Assembly: GCA_030550495.1 (NCBI GenBank)
Contig: JAUQPG010000012.1
Location: 1-37,356 of the forward strand
DNA: 37,356 nt
Reading direction: 5' to 3'
Origin: Candidatus Bipolaricaulota bacterium
GTDB lineage: Bacteria; Bipolaricaulota; Bipolaricaulia; RBG-16-55-9; DRXL01
This document shows positions 11,274 through 20,637 of this stretch, piece after piece; within the stretch, counting starts at the first letter, position 1; every line of letters begins with the position of its first letter. Under the pieces are notes generated by a model. It searched no databases. It was not told where the DNA came from and saw only the letters and a list, made by a program, of their open reading frames with translations. The position numbers and the translations under genes were made by a program.

Positions 11274-14200
11274 ACGCAAACAGCTCCTCCAACATTCTGA
11301 GCTCTTGAATATCTTCAAACTGCCCAAGCTGGATGGCTTTGGCCGGGCAGTCCGCCGCGCAGATCCCGCACCCTTGGCACTTCACCGCTTCTATCTCTGC
11401 AAGCCCAAGTTCATTAATAAAGACTGCACCGAAAGGGCACTCTCGCACGCACGTCAGGCACGCCGTGCACTTCTCTGGGTCTACCGACGCGACGATCCCC
11501 CCGGCTTCAAGCTGCTCCTTGGAGAGAATGATCGCTGCTCGCCCGGCAGCCGCTTGAGCCTTGGCGATCAGCTCGGAGATCGTCCCCGGCGCGTGCGAGC
11601 CCCCACAGAGGAAGATCCCGTGTGACGCAAAATCTACGGGGCGCAGCTTGATATGCGCTTCTACGAAAAAGCCGTAAGCGTCGAGCGGGACCTTCAAGAG
11701 ACGACTCAGCTCTTCGTTATACGGATCGGGCACGACGCCAGTGCTCAGCACAACCAGATCGGGCTTGATCAGAACTTCCTGGCGCAGGCGCGCATCACGC
11801 ACTGTCACGAAGAGCTGATCTCTCTCTTTACGCACGACGGGCGGCGCCTGCTCATCGTAGCGAATGAAGACGACCCCGCTATCGCGCGCACGACGATAGA
11901 GATCTTCCAAAAAACCATAAGAAATCATCTCGCGATAGAGCACATAGACCTGACGATCTGGGTCTTGGTCTAAGAGCGCGAGCGCATTTTGGAGAGCTTC
12001 TGCGCAGCAGATGCGCGAACAGTAGGGTCGCTGTTCGTTGCGCCCCACACATTGGATCATTACGATAGTTTTCTCTCTGGCTTCTGATCTCTCGATTTTG
12101 GCTTCCAACTCACGCTGCGTCAGCACGCGCCCATCTTCACCATAGAGATATTCGTTCGGCTTATGCTCATGCGCTTCCGTAGCAACGATCACGACGCCGT
12201 GCTGGATGCGCTCCTCGCCCCTGTGCAGCACCGTCGAGAAATTCCCAACAAACCCAGAGATCTCTTTCACTGCCGTGTTCGTACGCACGCGGATCTTCGG
12301 GTGTGCACACACCCTATCGAGCAAGTTGGCCCTTAAACTCTGCACGTCTTCGCCCTCTGGCGTGCGAGCGATCTCTTTCAGGTCAGACCCAAGCTCTGAT
12401 GATTTTTCGACGAGATGCGTCTCGAAGCCGCTGTCGGCCAGCGTCAGCGCCGCGACCATCCCCGACAGCCCACCGCCGAGCACGAGCGCGACTGGGGTTA
12501 CTTTCACAGACTGCACCGCAAGCGGTTTCAGCTCGCGCGCTTTCGCCACCCCCATGCGCACCAATCTCTTGGCTTTTTCTGTGGCTTTCTCTGGCTGATC
12601 CGAATGCACCCACGAGCACTGCTCGCGAATGTTGACCATCTCGAATAAGAACTTATTGAGCCCGGCTTCGCGGATCGTATCCTGAAAGAGCGCTGCTAGG
12701 TTTCTCGGCGTACACGAAGCGACCACGACTCGATTGAGCTGTTTTTCGCGAATGACTTCTTTCATGTGCTTGAGATTGTCTTGGCTGCACGTGTAGAGCA
12801 CGTTTTCGGCGTGGACGACGCCAGGGAGCGTCTGAGCATACTCAGCAACGGCCTTGACGTCCACAACCCCAGCGATGTTGCTCCCGCAATGACAGACGAA
12901 GACGCCAATTCTCGGGGTACCCTCAGACACAAACTCTTCGGGATACTGCTTCGCTTTGGTGCGCGTGCCTCGTGCTGGCGCTAAGAGCGCCTCAACGGCG
13001 GCTGCAGCGGCGCTTGCTTGAATGACCGTTTCGGGAATATCTTTCGGTCCCGTGAACGCCCCAGTGACGAAGACGCCCTCCCGCGTGCTCATGACGGGAT
13101 TAAACAGACTTGTCTTGGCAAAGCCGTGTTCGTTTAACTCTATGCCGAGCTTGCGCGCGAGCTCTTGTCCTTTGGCACTGGGACGCATCCCCACGGCGAG
13201 CACGACCAAATCAAACTCTTCTTCTCGCAAAGAGCCCGACTCGTCCCGATAGCACACGAGCAGATTTTTCGTCTCTGGGACTTCCGTGACTTGCGAGATC
13301 ATCGAGCGAACGTAGCGCACGCCGTGCTCTTCTTTCGCGCGCCTGACTAAGTTCTCAAAGCCCTTGCCGTAAGCGCGCAGATCAATATAGAAGATCGTCG
13401 GCTCGATAGCGTGATCGTGCTCCTTGGCGACAATCGCTTCTTTGGTGGCGTACATACAACAGACGGCCGAACAGTAACTCTGATGGCGCAGATCGCGCGA
13501 GCCGACGCACTGGATGAACGCGACTTTCTTCGGGGCTTTGCCGTCGGAGGGCCGCAAGACTTTGCCCGTCGTCGGCCCAGAAGCGCTGAGCAGGCGCTCA
13601 AACTGCGGAGCCGTCAGCACGTTGGCGTAGCGCCCAAACCCGTACTCCCCCACACGACGAGCATCATACGGCTCGAACCCCGGTGCTACGATCACTGCGC
13701 CCACGTCGAGCGTCAAGACTCTTTCAGTCTGGGTAAAATCGAGCGCCCCGCGCTCGCAGGCTTTGAGACAGTTCTGCGGGCAGCGCCCGGACTTAAAGAA
13801 AATACACGTCTGGGGGTCAACGACGGCTGCCAATGGCACGGCCTGTGGAAATGGGATATAAATGGGCTTGCGCTTGCCCAGACCTACGTCGAACTCGCTG
13901 GGGAACTTCGCGTCTTGGTAGACGCACGAGGCGATGCACCGCCCGCACGCGATACATCGCGTGATGTCTACATAGCGCGGGCGCTGACGAAGTGTGATTT
14001 GAAAATTTCCGGGCTGTCCCTCGAGCGCTTCGACAGAAGCGAGCGTCATAATCTGGACGTTGGGGTGACGGCCGACCTCGACAAGCTTGGGCGAGAGCAT
14101 GCACATGGCGCAGTCATTTGTCGGGAAGGTCTTATCTAACTGAGCCATGCGCCCGCCGATGGCCGGGCCCTCTTCGATCAGATAGACATAAAACCCGGAA

Positions 14201-14280
14201 TCGGCCAGATCGAGGGCCGCTTGAATGCCCCCGATCCCGCCGCCCACTACCGCGACAGCGCCGTGCATGATTTCGCTCAT
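11263..14280 (-). CDS. hdrA: HdrA-like flavin/iron-sulfur electron-bifurcation subunit with tandem HdrA/FAD modules and C-terminal 2x[4Fe-4S] domain
   Basis: Start MSEIMHGAVAVVGGGIGGIQAALDLADSG at 14280 (ATGA overlap with the upstream stop); CIACGRCIASC; second FAD module VALVLGGGLSGMVAALTLADSGFETHLVE; CTACLTCVRECPFGAVF and CQGCGICAADCPAKAI. Confidence 0.93.
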   Translation of the reverse strand: MSEIMHGAVAVVGGGIGGIQAALDLADSGFYVYLIEEGPAIGGRMAQLDKTFPTNDCAMCMLSPKLVEVGRHPNVQIMTLASVEALEGQPGNFQITLRQRPRYVDITRCIACGRCIASCVYQDAKFPSEFDVGLGKRKPIYIPFPQAVPLAAVVDPQTCIFFKSGRCPQNCLKACERGALDFTQTERVLTLDVGAVIVAPGFEPYDARRVGEYGFGRYANVLTAPQFERLLSASGPTTGKVLRPSDGKAPKKVAFIQCVGSRDLRHQSYCSAVCCMYATKEAIVAKEHDHAIEPTIFYIDLRAYGKGFENLVRRAKEEHGVRYVRSMISQVTEVPETKNLLVCYRDESGSLREEEFDLVVLAVGMRPSAKGQELARKLGIELNEHGFAKTSLFNPVMSTREGVFVTGAFTGPKDIPETVIQASAAAAAVEALLAPARGTRTKAKQYPEEFVSEGTPRIGVFVCHCGSNIAGVVDVKAVAEYAQTLPGVVHAENVLYTCSQDNLKHMKEVIREKQLNRVVVASCTPRNLAALFQDTIREAGLNKFLFEMVNIREQCSWVHSDQPEKATEKAKRLVRMGVAKARELKPLAVQSVKVTPVALVLGGGLSGMVAALTLADSGFETHLVEKSSELGSDLKEIARTPEGEDVQSLRANLLDRVCAHPKIRVRTNTAVKEISGFVGNFSTVLHRGEERIQHGVVIVATEAHEHKPNEYLYGEDGRVLTQRELEAKIERSEAREKTIVMIQCVGRNEQRPYCSRICCAEALQNALALLDQDPDRQVYVLYREMISYGFLEDLYRRARDSGVVFIRYDEQAPPVVRKERDQLFVTVRDARLRQEVLIKPDLVVLSTGVVPDPYNEELSRLLKVPLDAYGFFVEAHIKLRPVDFASHGIFLCGGSHAPGTISELIAKAQAAAGRAAIILSKEQLEAGGIVASVDPEKCTACLTCVRECPFGAVFINELGLAEIEAVKCQGCGICAADCPAKAIQLGQFEDIQELRMLEELFAYEH

Positions 14281-15704
14281 CGTGTGTTCACAGTCGGCTG
14301 TGTTCGGCACGTGATCTTTTCTGAGCCAACGAGATGCGAATTCAGCATCAAATCTTTCTCGCTCCCGCCCAGGGCGAGACCTACGAGTTGCGTGATGAAC
14401 AGCACGGGGATTGTCGGCTCCCGGCCATCTTTGCGAGAGAGCGTCCATTGGGCCCAGTCGAGATTGTATTGACAGAACGGGCACGACGTCACGAGCACAT
14501 CAGCGCGACAGCGCCGCGCCATCTCCAAAATCTGAGAGCACATCTTGAGCGCGATCTCTTCGCTAATGACCGAAAAGCTCGCGCCGCAACAGGACGTCTT
14601 TGCGGGCCACTCTACAGCTGTCGCTCCGGCAGCCAAGACGAGCCGTTCCATCATCGTTGGGTGCTCGCGGTCATCGAAGCCTGTGACCCTTGGGATGCGC
14701 GTTGCCAAGCACCCGTAGTAGCACGCAACTTTTAGACCCTCAAGAGCTTTGATCTTTTCTTTCTGGATGCGCGGCGCGTGCTCGCTCAGCACTTCGAGAA
14801 TATTTTTTATCTGCACACGCCCATCCAGAGGGCGTTCAATCGCCCGAGAGATGCGCTCGCGGGTCTGCGGGTTCTCCAGAGCTTTTTGCGTGATCTTCAG
14901 ACGGCTATAGCACGCCGAGCACGCAACGAGTAAATCACTGCCTAGCTCTTGGGCAATCGCCAAGTTTCGCGCGGGCAGCGCATACGCTAAGTCTCTATTC
15001 AGAGCATGAGCTGAAGTTGCGCCGCAGCACGTCCAGCCCGGAAGCTCTTCTATCTCGATCCCCAAACGCTCCCAGACCCAATCGAGAGAGCGTTTATAGG
15101 GCCTCGCCGACGAGCTGAGCGTGCATCCGGGATAGAAGCGCATCACCAGACTTCGCCTGGACCGTTCGCCTTCGCCGGCCTTTGGCCGGCCTCGTCTGGG
15201 CCATAACTCCAGACGTCTCTTACGCAGGAGCTCCCAGCCCAACGCCGCCCGCGCAAACGGCTTTTTCAGTTTCAGATTGTAGCGAGCCATCAGCTCCAGC
15301 TCGCTTACCCGCCCGCCCCTGCGCACACAGCCTAAGAAGATCTGATGGAAGTCGCGGGCCTGAGGCAGTGCCGGCGCAAAGCCCTCACGCAGCGAGAGCT
15401 CGCGCAGCGTGTCCATCACATGCGCAATATCGATATCGTTGGGGCAGCGCACCGAGCACGTATAGCACGAGACACAGAACCAGAACGCATTGCTAGAGAG
15501 TACGGCTTCTCTCGCTCCAAGCTGAATCAGCCGAAAGAGCTCATTGGGGGTATGCTGCATATAGGAGACCATAGGACAGCCGGTGGCGCAGCGATCGCAT
15601 TGGAAGCAGCGCCGCACCAATTCGCCGCTGTGCGCCTCGATCTCTTTGAGAAGATCAGCAGACTGCACTGTAAGTTGGCGATCTCCTGCCTGAGCCCCTG
15701 TCAT
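14277..15704 (-). CDS. HdrC-HdrB fusion (heterodisulfide reductase-like subunits C and B in one polypeptide)
   Basis: 475 aa; HdrC part CFQCDRCATGCPM and CVSCYTCSVRCPNDIDI; HdrB part with two CCG domains (FYPGCTLSSSARPYKRSLDW...GWTCCGATS and CYYGCLATR...TSCCGASFSV...SCPFCQYNLD). Confidence 0.92.
   Translation of the reverse strand: MTGAQAGDRQLTVQSADLLKEIEAHSGELVRRCFQCDRCATGCPMVSYMQHTPNELFRLIQLGAREAVLSSNAFWFCVSCYTCSVRCPNDIDIAHVMDTLRELSLREGFAPALPQARDFHQIFLGCVRRGGRVSELELMARYNLKLKKPFARAALGWELLRKRRLELWPRRGRPKAGEGERSRRSLVMRFYPGCTLSSSARPYKRSLDWVWERLGIEIEELPGWTCCGATSAHALNRDLAYALPARNLAIAQELGSDLLVACSACYSRLKITQKALENPQTRERISRAIERPLDGRVQIKNILEVLSEHAPRIQKEKIKALEGLKVACYYGCLATRIPRVTGFDDREHPTMMERLVLAAGATAVEWPAKTSCCGASFSVISEEIALKMCSQILEMARRCRADVLVTSCPFCQYNLDWAQWTLSRKDGREPTIPVLFITQLVGLALGGSEKDLMLNSHLVGSEKITCRTQPTVNTR
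15146..15199. repeat. Compound palindrome within the HdrC-HdrB linker
   Basis: Outer arms CCAGAC (15146-15151) / GTCTGG (15194-15199); inner perfect hairpin GCCGGCC-TTT-GGCCGGC (15174-15190). Confidence 0.6.
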
Positions 15705-15889
15705 AAAATTCTTTTCCCTACTGTTCTATATAGTTGATTGTAGATTTGTGAACGTGGGCAAGCTATGAGAAAGATCATTAAGAAATCTGATTCCAGTCAA
15801 AGACAGAGGAAACGTTGGACTACTTGTTCTGAAGGCGGGCGCGTCCAGAGCGAGACGACTACCAAGAGCACAACGGCTTGCCGACGAGC

Positions 15890-16113
15890 CATGCCCGATG
15901 AGATAGAACAGTGTGGGAATCACTCAAGCCGAGGCAAGTGCGATGTAGCCGTAGGTGTCGATCCTTTGGCGATAGGCGTTGCCTGGGGTGCCTAGCATAT
16001 AGAACGCCGTCATATTGGTCGCATAGACCGTGTGGGCGATGGTCTTTTGTAGCTCCACCAGCCGATGACTAAGAGAACGAAACGAAGACCCGCTCTTTGA
16101 TGCGCAGGCTCAT
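15890..16113 (-). pseudogene. Decayed sodium:solute symporter (SSS family) fragment
   Basis: Reading the minus strand from ATG 16113: MSLRIKERVFV, then frame-shifted LRFVLLVIGWWSYK, then another frame KTIAHTVYATNMTAFYMLGTPGNAYRQRIDTYGYIALASA*VIPTLFYLIGH. SSS-like pieces in different frames plus an in-frame TGA. Confidence 0.65.
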
Positions 16114-16116
16114 GGA

Positions 16117-16989
16117 TCAAGCCCCCACGGTGCGCTTAGCAGATTCGACGGTATTTTTTAATAACATCGCGATCGTCATGGGGCCGACACCGCCAGGCAC
16201 CGGCGTAATAAAGCCCGCGACTTCCTTGGCAGCTTCAAAGTCCACATCGCCGACTAACTGTTTCTCGCCCACACGGTTGACCCCAACGTCAATCACAACT
16301 GCGCCGGGCTTGATCATATCAGCCGTGACGAGCTTAGGCCGCCCCGCCGCCACAACTAAGATATCTGCTTGGCGGCAGACTTCTTTAAGGTTCTTTGTGC
16401 GCGAATGCGCGATAGTCACGGTCGCTTGCTTGGCGAGCAAGAGCATCGCCACGGGCTTGCCCACAATCACGCTGCGCCCCACGACCACAGCGTGCTTGCC
16501 CTCGATCTGCGTCCCCGTTGACTCAATGAGCTTGATGCACCCGGCAGGCGTGCAGGGAACAAAGAGAGGCAACTCCTCCCAGAACTTGGCCGAGAGCAGC
16601 TTTCCCAGATTTATAGGGTGAAAGCCGTCCACGTCTTTATTGGGGCTAACTTCTTGTAAGACTTTATGCTGATCGAGATGGTCCGGCAGGGGCAGCTGCA
16701 CGAGAATCCCATGAATGCGCGTGTCTGCGTTCAGATTGTGAATGAGCTCGATCAGCTTCTCTTGGGGGGTATCGGCGGGCAGGTGGATCTTCTGAGAATA
16801 GATTCCCGTCTCCTCGCACGCTTTTGCTTTCATATTGACATAGACTTTCGAAGCGGGATTCTCCCCAACTAAGACCGCAGCCAGCCCCGGCGTGATGCCG
16901 TACTTCTGCTGAAGCTGCGCAACTTCTTTTTTGAGTGCGTCGCGGATCTGCTGCGCGACCTGCTTGCCGTCAATAACAGTAGCAGCCAT
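16117..16989 (-). CDS. folD: bifunctional methylenetetrahydrofolate dehydrogenase / methenyltetrahydrofolate cyclohydrolase
   Basis: Likely start [16 protein letters not shown] at 16989; [70 protein letters not shown]. Confidence 0.97.
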   Translation of the reverse strand: MAATVIDGKQVAQQIRDALKKEVAQLQQKYGITPGLAAVLVGENPASKVYVNMKAKACEETGIYSQKIHLPADTPQEKLIELIHNLNADTRIHGILVQLPLPDHLDQHKVLQEVSPNKDVDGFHPINLGKLLSAKFWEELPLFVPCTPAGCIKLIESTGTQIEGKHAVVVGRSVIVGKPVAMLLLAKQATVTIAHSRTKNLKEVCRQADILVVAAGRPKLVTADMIKPGAVVIDVGVNRVGEKQLVGDVDFEAAKEVAGFITPVPGGVGPMTIAMLLKNTVESAKRTVGA

Positions 16990-17096
16990 AGCCCACCTCG
17001 CTTCTGGAATTTGCTTCATTCTAGGGGATCTCGGCTCGGTACACTATGATACACGGCAGCCACGAAGATGATCACTGGCAAGCAACTTACAGTAAG

Positions 17097-19139
17097 TTAA
17101 GCAACCCGCTCGACCTGCGCAGCGCAGACTTTGAGCTCCGTGATCCCGCAGATGGGGTCTACGGCGTCGTTTGTTAAGATATTCGTTGGGCTTTCGGCGT
17201 AGTGAAAGGGCATCCAGATGACGCCCTCGGCGATCTCAGCGATCTGGGCTTTGACGACAAGCTCGCCGCGGCGCGTGCGCACTCGCACCCGATCTCCAGC
17301 TTTCACGCCGAGCTTCTGGGCGTCAGAAGCACTGAGCTGCACAAAGTTCTCCGGCTCAGCCCTCCCAGCTTTGGTGCGCCGGGTCATCGTCCCGCAATTG
17401 TATTGCATAAAAGTACGCCCGGTCGTCAGCAAGAACGGATATTCTGAATCGGGCAGCTCCGCTGGCGGGAAGTAGTCGATCCCGATGAGCTGCGCCCGCC
17501 CCCGCGTAAACTTGTCTCTGTGTAAAAATTTCGTGCCCGGATGGGTCTCATCGGGGCAGGGCCATTGGAGCCCATAATTCTCTTCTAAACGTCTGTAGCT
17601 GATCCCCGCGTAGATGGGGACTAAGCGTCGGATCTCCTCAAAGATCTCTTCAGGGCTTTGGTAGCTCATTCTATAGCCCAAGCGCTGAGCTAATTCGCAG
17701 AGAATCTGCCAATCGGGCTTGCTTGCGCCGATGGGCTCGATGGCTTTTCTGATGCGCTGCACGCGGCGCTCGGAGTTCACAAACGTCCCGTCTTTTTCGG
17801 CGAAGCTCGCCGCGGGGAGCACAACATGCGCGAATTGTATCGTTCGACTGGGGAAGGGATCCTGCACGATCACGAGCTCGGCGCTTTGCAGCGCTCTTTC
17901 GACTTTCTTCACATTGCCCTCAGTGAGTGCCGGGTCGGAGCCAATGATATAGAACGCTTTGAGCTCTCCCATGAGTGCTCGCTCCCACATGCGCGAGCAA
18001 AAGAGAAAAGAATCTGAAGAGGGCACGGGGAGCTTCACACCCCAGGCCCGCTCGAACTTCTCGATGACTGCTGGGTCCTTCCAACTCTGATAGCCCGGCA
18101 GCGTCTCGGGCCGACACATATCGGTCGCGCCCTGGACGTTGTTCTGCCCGCGCAGCGCGTTGATCCCGCTCGATTCTCTCCCGAAATTCCCCGTGATGAG
18201 CGCGAGATTACAAAGCGCCCGGACGTTATCCGTCCCCGTGCGATGCTCCGTCACCCCTAGCCCGTAAGCGATGCTCGCGGGCTTTTCGCGAGCATAGAGC
18301 TCAGCAGCTTGTTTGATCTGCGCGGCGGGCACGCCGCAGAGTTTTTCGACAGATTCGGGGGTATACTTCTGCACCACGCTCCAGAACTGCTCAAAGTTCT
18401 CGCAGCGCTCCTCGATGAAGCCCTTGTCGTGCAAATTATTGGCGATGATATGCTGGGCCATCGCGTTAAAGAGCGCGACTTCGGTGCCGGGCTTGCTCTT
18501 TAGGTGCACGGTGGCGAGCTTGGCTGGCTCCGTTGTGCGCGGGTCTATCACAATGAGCTTTGTGCCGTTCTTGACGGCGCGCTTCATCCAGACCGTCCAG
18601 ATGATGGGATGGGCATGGGGAGTATTGCTCCCAACGAGCATTAAGACTTTCGGCCCAGGCTCGGCAAATTCTGAAATAGAGTTCGTCATCGCGCCGCTGC
18701 CCAGCGACAGGGCTAAGCCCGCTACGGTCGCCGAGTGGCAGATGCGAAAACACTGATCTACGTTATTGGTGCCGAGCACGGCGCGCGCGAATTTTTGAGC
18801 TAAATAATTCTCTTCAACCGTAGCTCGTGCAGAGCTGATCACCCCGATAGCATCGGGGCCATAGCTCTGCTTGATGCGCTGCAGCTCACGGGTGATATAG
18901 TCATAGGCTTCGTCCCAGCTCACTTCCGTGAGCGTTCCGTTCTTGCGCAGCAGAGGCTTGTGCAGTCTGTCAGCGTGATGGACGAACTCGTAGGCTGTCG
19001 CGCCCTTGGGGCAGAGCGTGCCGCGATTGACCGGGTGATCTGGGTCGGGCCGCAGCCCGATGAGCTTATTCTCTTCTGTCTTGAGGATGACGCCACAACC
19101 GACGCCACAGTACGGACAGACGGATTTGACCTCGGGCAT
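17097..19139 (-). CDS. fdhA: formate dehydrogenase catalytic subunit (molybdopterin/tungstopterin, Cys-type)
   Basis: 680 aa; N-terminal CPYCGVGCGVILKTEENKLIGLRPDPDHPVNRGTLCPKG; CFRICHSATVAGLALSLGSGAMTNS (Cys at the Sec/Cys position); C-terminal molybdopterin dinucleotide-binding region. Confidence 0.9.
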   Translation of the reverse strand: MPEVKSVCPYCGVGCGVILKTEENKLIGLRPDPDHPVNRGTLCPKGATAYEFVHHADRLHKPLLRKNGTLTEVSWDEAYDYITRELQRIKQSYGPDAIGVISSARATVEENYLAQKFARAVLGTNNVDQCFRICHSATVAGLALSLGSGAMTNSISEFAEPGPKVLMLVGSNTPHAHPIIWTVWMKRAVKNGTKLIVIDPRTTEPAKLATVHLKSKPGTEVALFNAMAQHIIANNLHDKGFIEERCENFEQFWSVVQKYTPESVEKLCGVPAAQIKQAAELYAREKPASIAYGLGVTEHRTGTDNVRALCNLALITGNFGRESSGINALRGQNNVQGATDMCRPETLPGYQSWKDPAVIEKFERAWGVKLPVPSSDSFLFCSRMWERALMGELKAFYIIGSDPALTEGNVKKVERALQSAELVIVQDPFPSRTIQFAHVVLPAASFAEKDGTFVNSERRVQRIRKAIEPIGASKPDWQILCELAQRLGYRMSYQSPEEIFEEIRRLVPIYAGISYRRLEENYGLQWPCPDETHPGTKFLHRDKFTRGRAQLIGIDYFPPAELPDSEYPFLLTTGRTFMQYNCGTMTRRTKAGRAEPENFVQLSASDAQKLGVKAGDRVRVRTRRGELVVKAQIAEIAEGVIWMPFHYAESPTNILTNDAVDPICGITELKVCAAQVERVA

Positions 19140-19147
19140 AGAGCCTC

Positions 19148-20593
19148 CTAATAGTCGCCAAGCTCCCTCTTAAAAGTATCACACAGGGCCTTGCCCCAGT
19201 TATCGAGAGCTGTCAGCTTGCCGAAGAAGAACCGCAGTACCGGCGGCTCCTGCACGAACTTCAGACCCTTCACAATATCGCGATGTTTGTAGAGCCAACT
19301 GATCCGATCCACAGCATACTCAATATGCGAGATCGTGTAGACCCGGCGAGGGACAGCGATCCGAGTCAGCTCCAAGTCTGCTAGGATCTCTTTGCCCGTC
19401 TTGGGGTCGCGATCTGTGGAGATCGTGCCGCGCTCCATCGTTCTGATCCCTGAAGCGAGATAGACAGCTGCCGCCAGGGCTCCGGCGGGATACTGATTCT
19501 GCGAGATATGGGGCAAGAAGCGCCGCGCGTCGAGGTGACATGCTAGTCCCCCTGGCGGCGTGACCACCGGCACACCGTTCTCTAGGAGTCTATTGGCGAA
19601 ATACTTCACTTGCTCGACGGCGCAGCCGGCGACTTCCGGCGCAACCATCTCCCGCATTCCGATGGCCATTGCCTCGACTTCTTTGACCGACATGCCCCCG
19701 TAGGTGAGAAAGCCCTCATAAACCGGCAGCCAATCCCGTAACTGAAGATAGAACTTCTCGTTGTTGGTGGCGATCAGGCCGCCGCGCACGCTGGTGTTCT
19801 TGCGTGCGCTCATATAATACACGTCAGCAAGAGAGCATATCTCTTTAATGATCTCCGCGACGCTCTTCTTCTCATAGCCCTTCTCGCGCTGCTTGATCAA
19901 ATACGCGTTCTCGCTGATGAGGCTGCCATCGAGCACTAAGAGCAAGCCATGCTTATCGCAGATCTGCCGGACCTGTCGCATATTTTCAAGCGAGAACGGT
20001 TGCCCCCCCAAGAGATTCGTGGTCGCCTCCATGCGCACATAGGCGATCTTCTCCGGCCCGTATTTTTTGATGACGTCTTGAAGCTTTTGAATATCTATAT
20101 TGCCCTTGAAGGGGTGGGTGCTCTGGGTATTGAGGGCTTCGTCGGCGTAGATCTCCAGCATGGTGCCGCCCAGGATCTCAATATGCGCGCGGGTCGTGGT
20201 GAAGTGATAGTTTGTGGGGACAACCTGACCGGGTTTAAGAAAGACTTTATCTATCAAGTGCTCGGCGGCGCGCCCCTGGTGCGTGGGCAGCACATATTTA
20301 TACCCCAAGATCTCTTGCACAGCGTCGACTAGGCGATAGTAGCTCTCGCTGCCGGCGTAGGCGTCATCGGCGACCATCATCCCGGCGAGCTGATGATCGC
20401 TCATGGCGTTGACGCCGCTGTCGGTGAGCATATCCAAAAAAATATCGCGCGTGCGCAAGAGAAACGTATTATAGCCAGCTTCTTCGAGGGCGCGCAGGCG
20501 CTCCTCTACCGGGCGCAGCTGGATCTTCTGCACGATGCGCACCTTGTGCATCTCGATGGGGATCTCCTTGCCGCTGGCTAGCCGTATGTTCAT
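19148..20593 (-). CDS. Tyrosine phenol-lyase/tryptophanase-family PLP enzyme (beta-eliminating lyase), atypical
   Basis: 481 aa; YNTFLLRTRDIFLDMLTDSGVNAMSDHQLAGMMVADDAYAGSESYYRL, THQGRAAEHLI, MSARKNTSVRGG (PLP-Lys region), VPRRVYTISHIEYAVDRI. Confidence 0.85.
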   Translation of the reverse strand: MNIRLASGKEIPIEMHKVRIVQKIQLRPVEERLRALEEAGYNTFLLRTRDIFLDMLTDSGVNAMSDHQLAGMMVADDAYAGSESYYRLVDAVQEILGYKYVLPTHQGRAAEHLIDKVFLKPGQVVPTNYHFTTTRAHIEILGGTMLEIYADEALNTQSTHPFKGNIDIQKLQDVIKKYGPEKIAYVRMEATTNLLGGQPFSLENMRQVRQICDKHGLLLVLDGSLISENAYLIKQREKGYEKKSVAEIIKEICSLADVYYMSARKNTSVRGGLIATNNEKFYLQLRDWLPVYEGFLTYGGMSVKEVEAMAIGMREMVAPEVAGCAVEQVKYFANRLLENGVPVVTPPGGLACHLDARRFLPHISQNQYPAGALAAAVYLASGIRTMERGTISTDRDPKTGKEILADLELTRIAVPRRVYTISHIEYAVDRISWLYKHRDIVKGLKFVQEPPVLRFFFGKLTALDNWGKALCDTFKRELGDY

Positions 20594-20637
20594 AAGTACT
20601 ACCTCCTGTGCGTTTTGGTGCCCTTATCTTACTACAC

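Noticed and set aside
13411-14139. 242-aa plus-strand ORF antisense to hdrA
   Set aside because: Overlaps clear HdrA coding sequence; no recognisable motif.
14281-14484. N-terminal extension of the hdrA ORF
   Set aside because: Lies within the HdrCB coding region; the ATG at 14280 has the classic ATGA overlap and begins the HdrA FAD motif.
17400-18800. Possible selenocysteine/UGA readthrough in formate dehydrogenase
   Set aside because: The frame is open with a Cys codon at the catalytic position; no in-frame UGA, so no SECIS element is needed.
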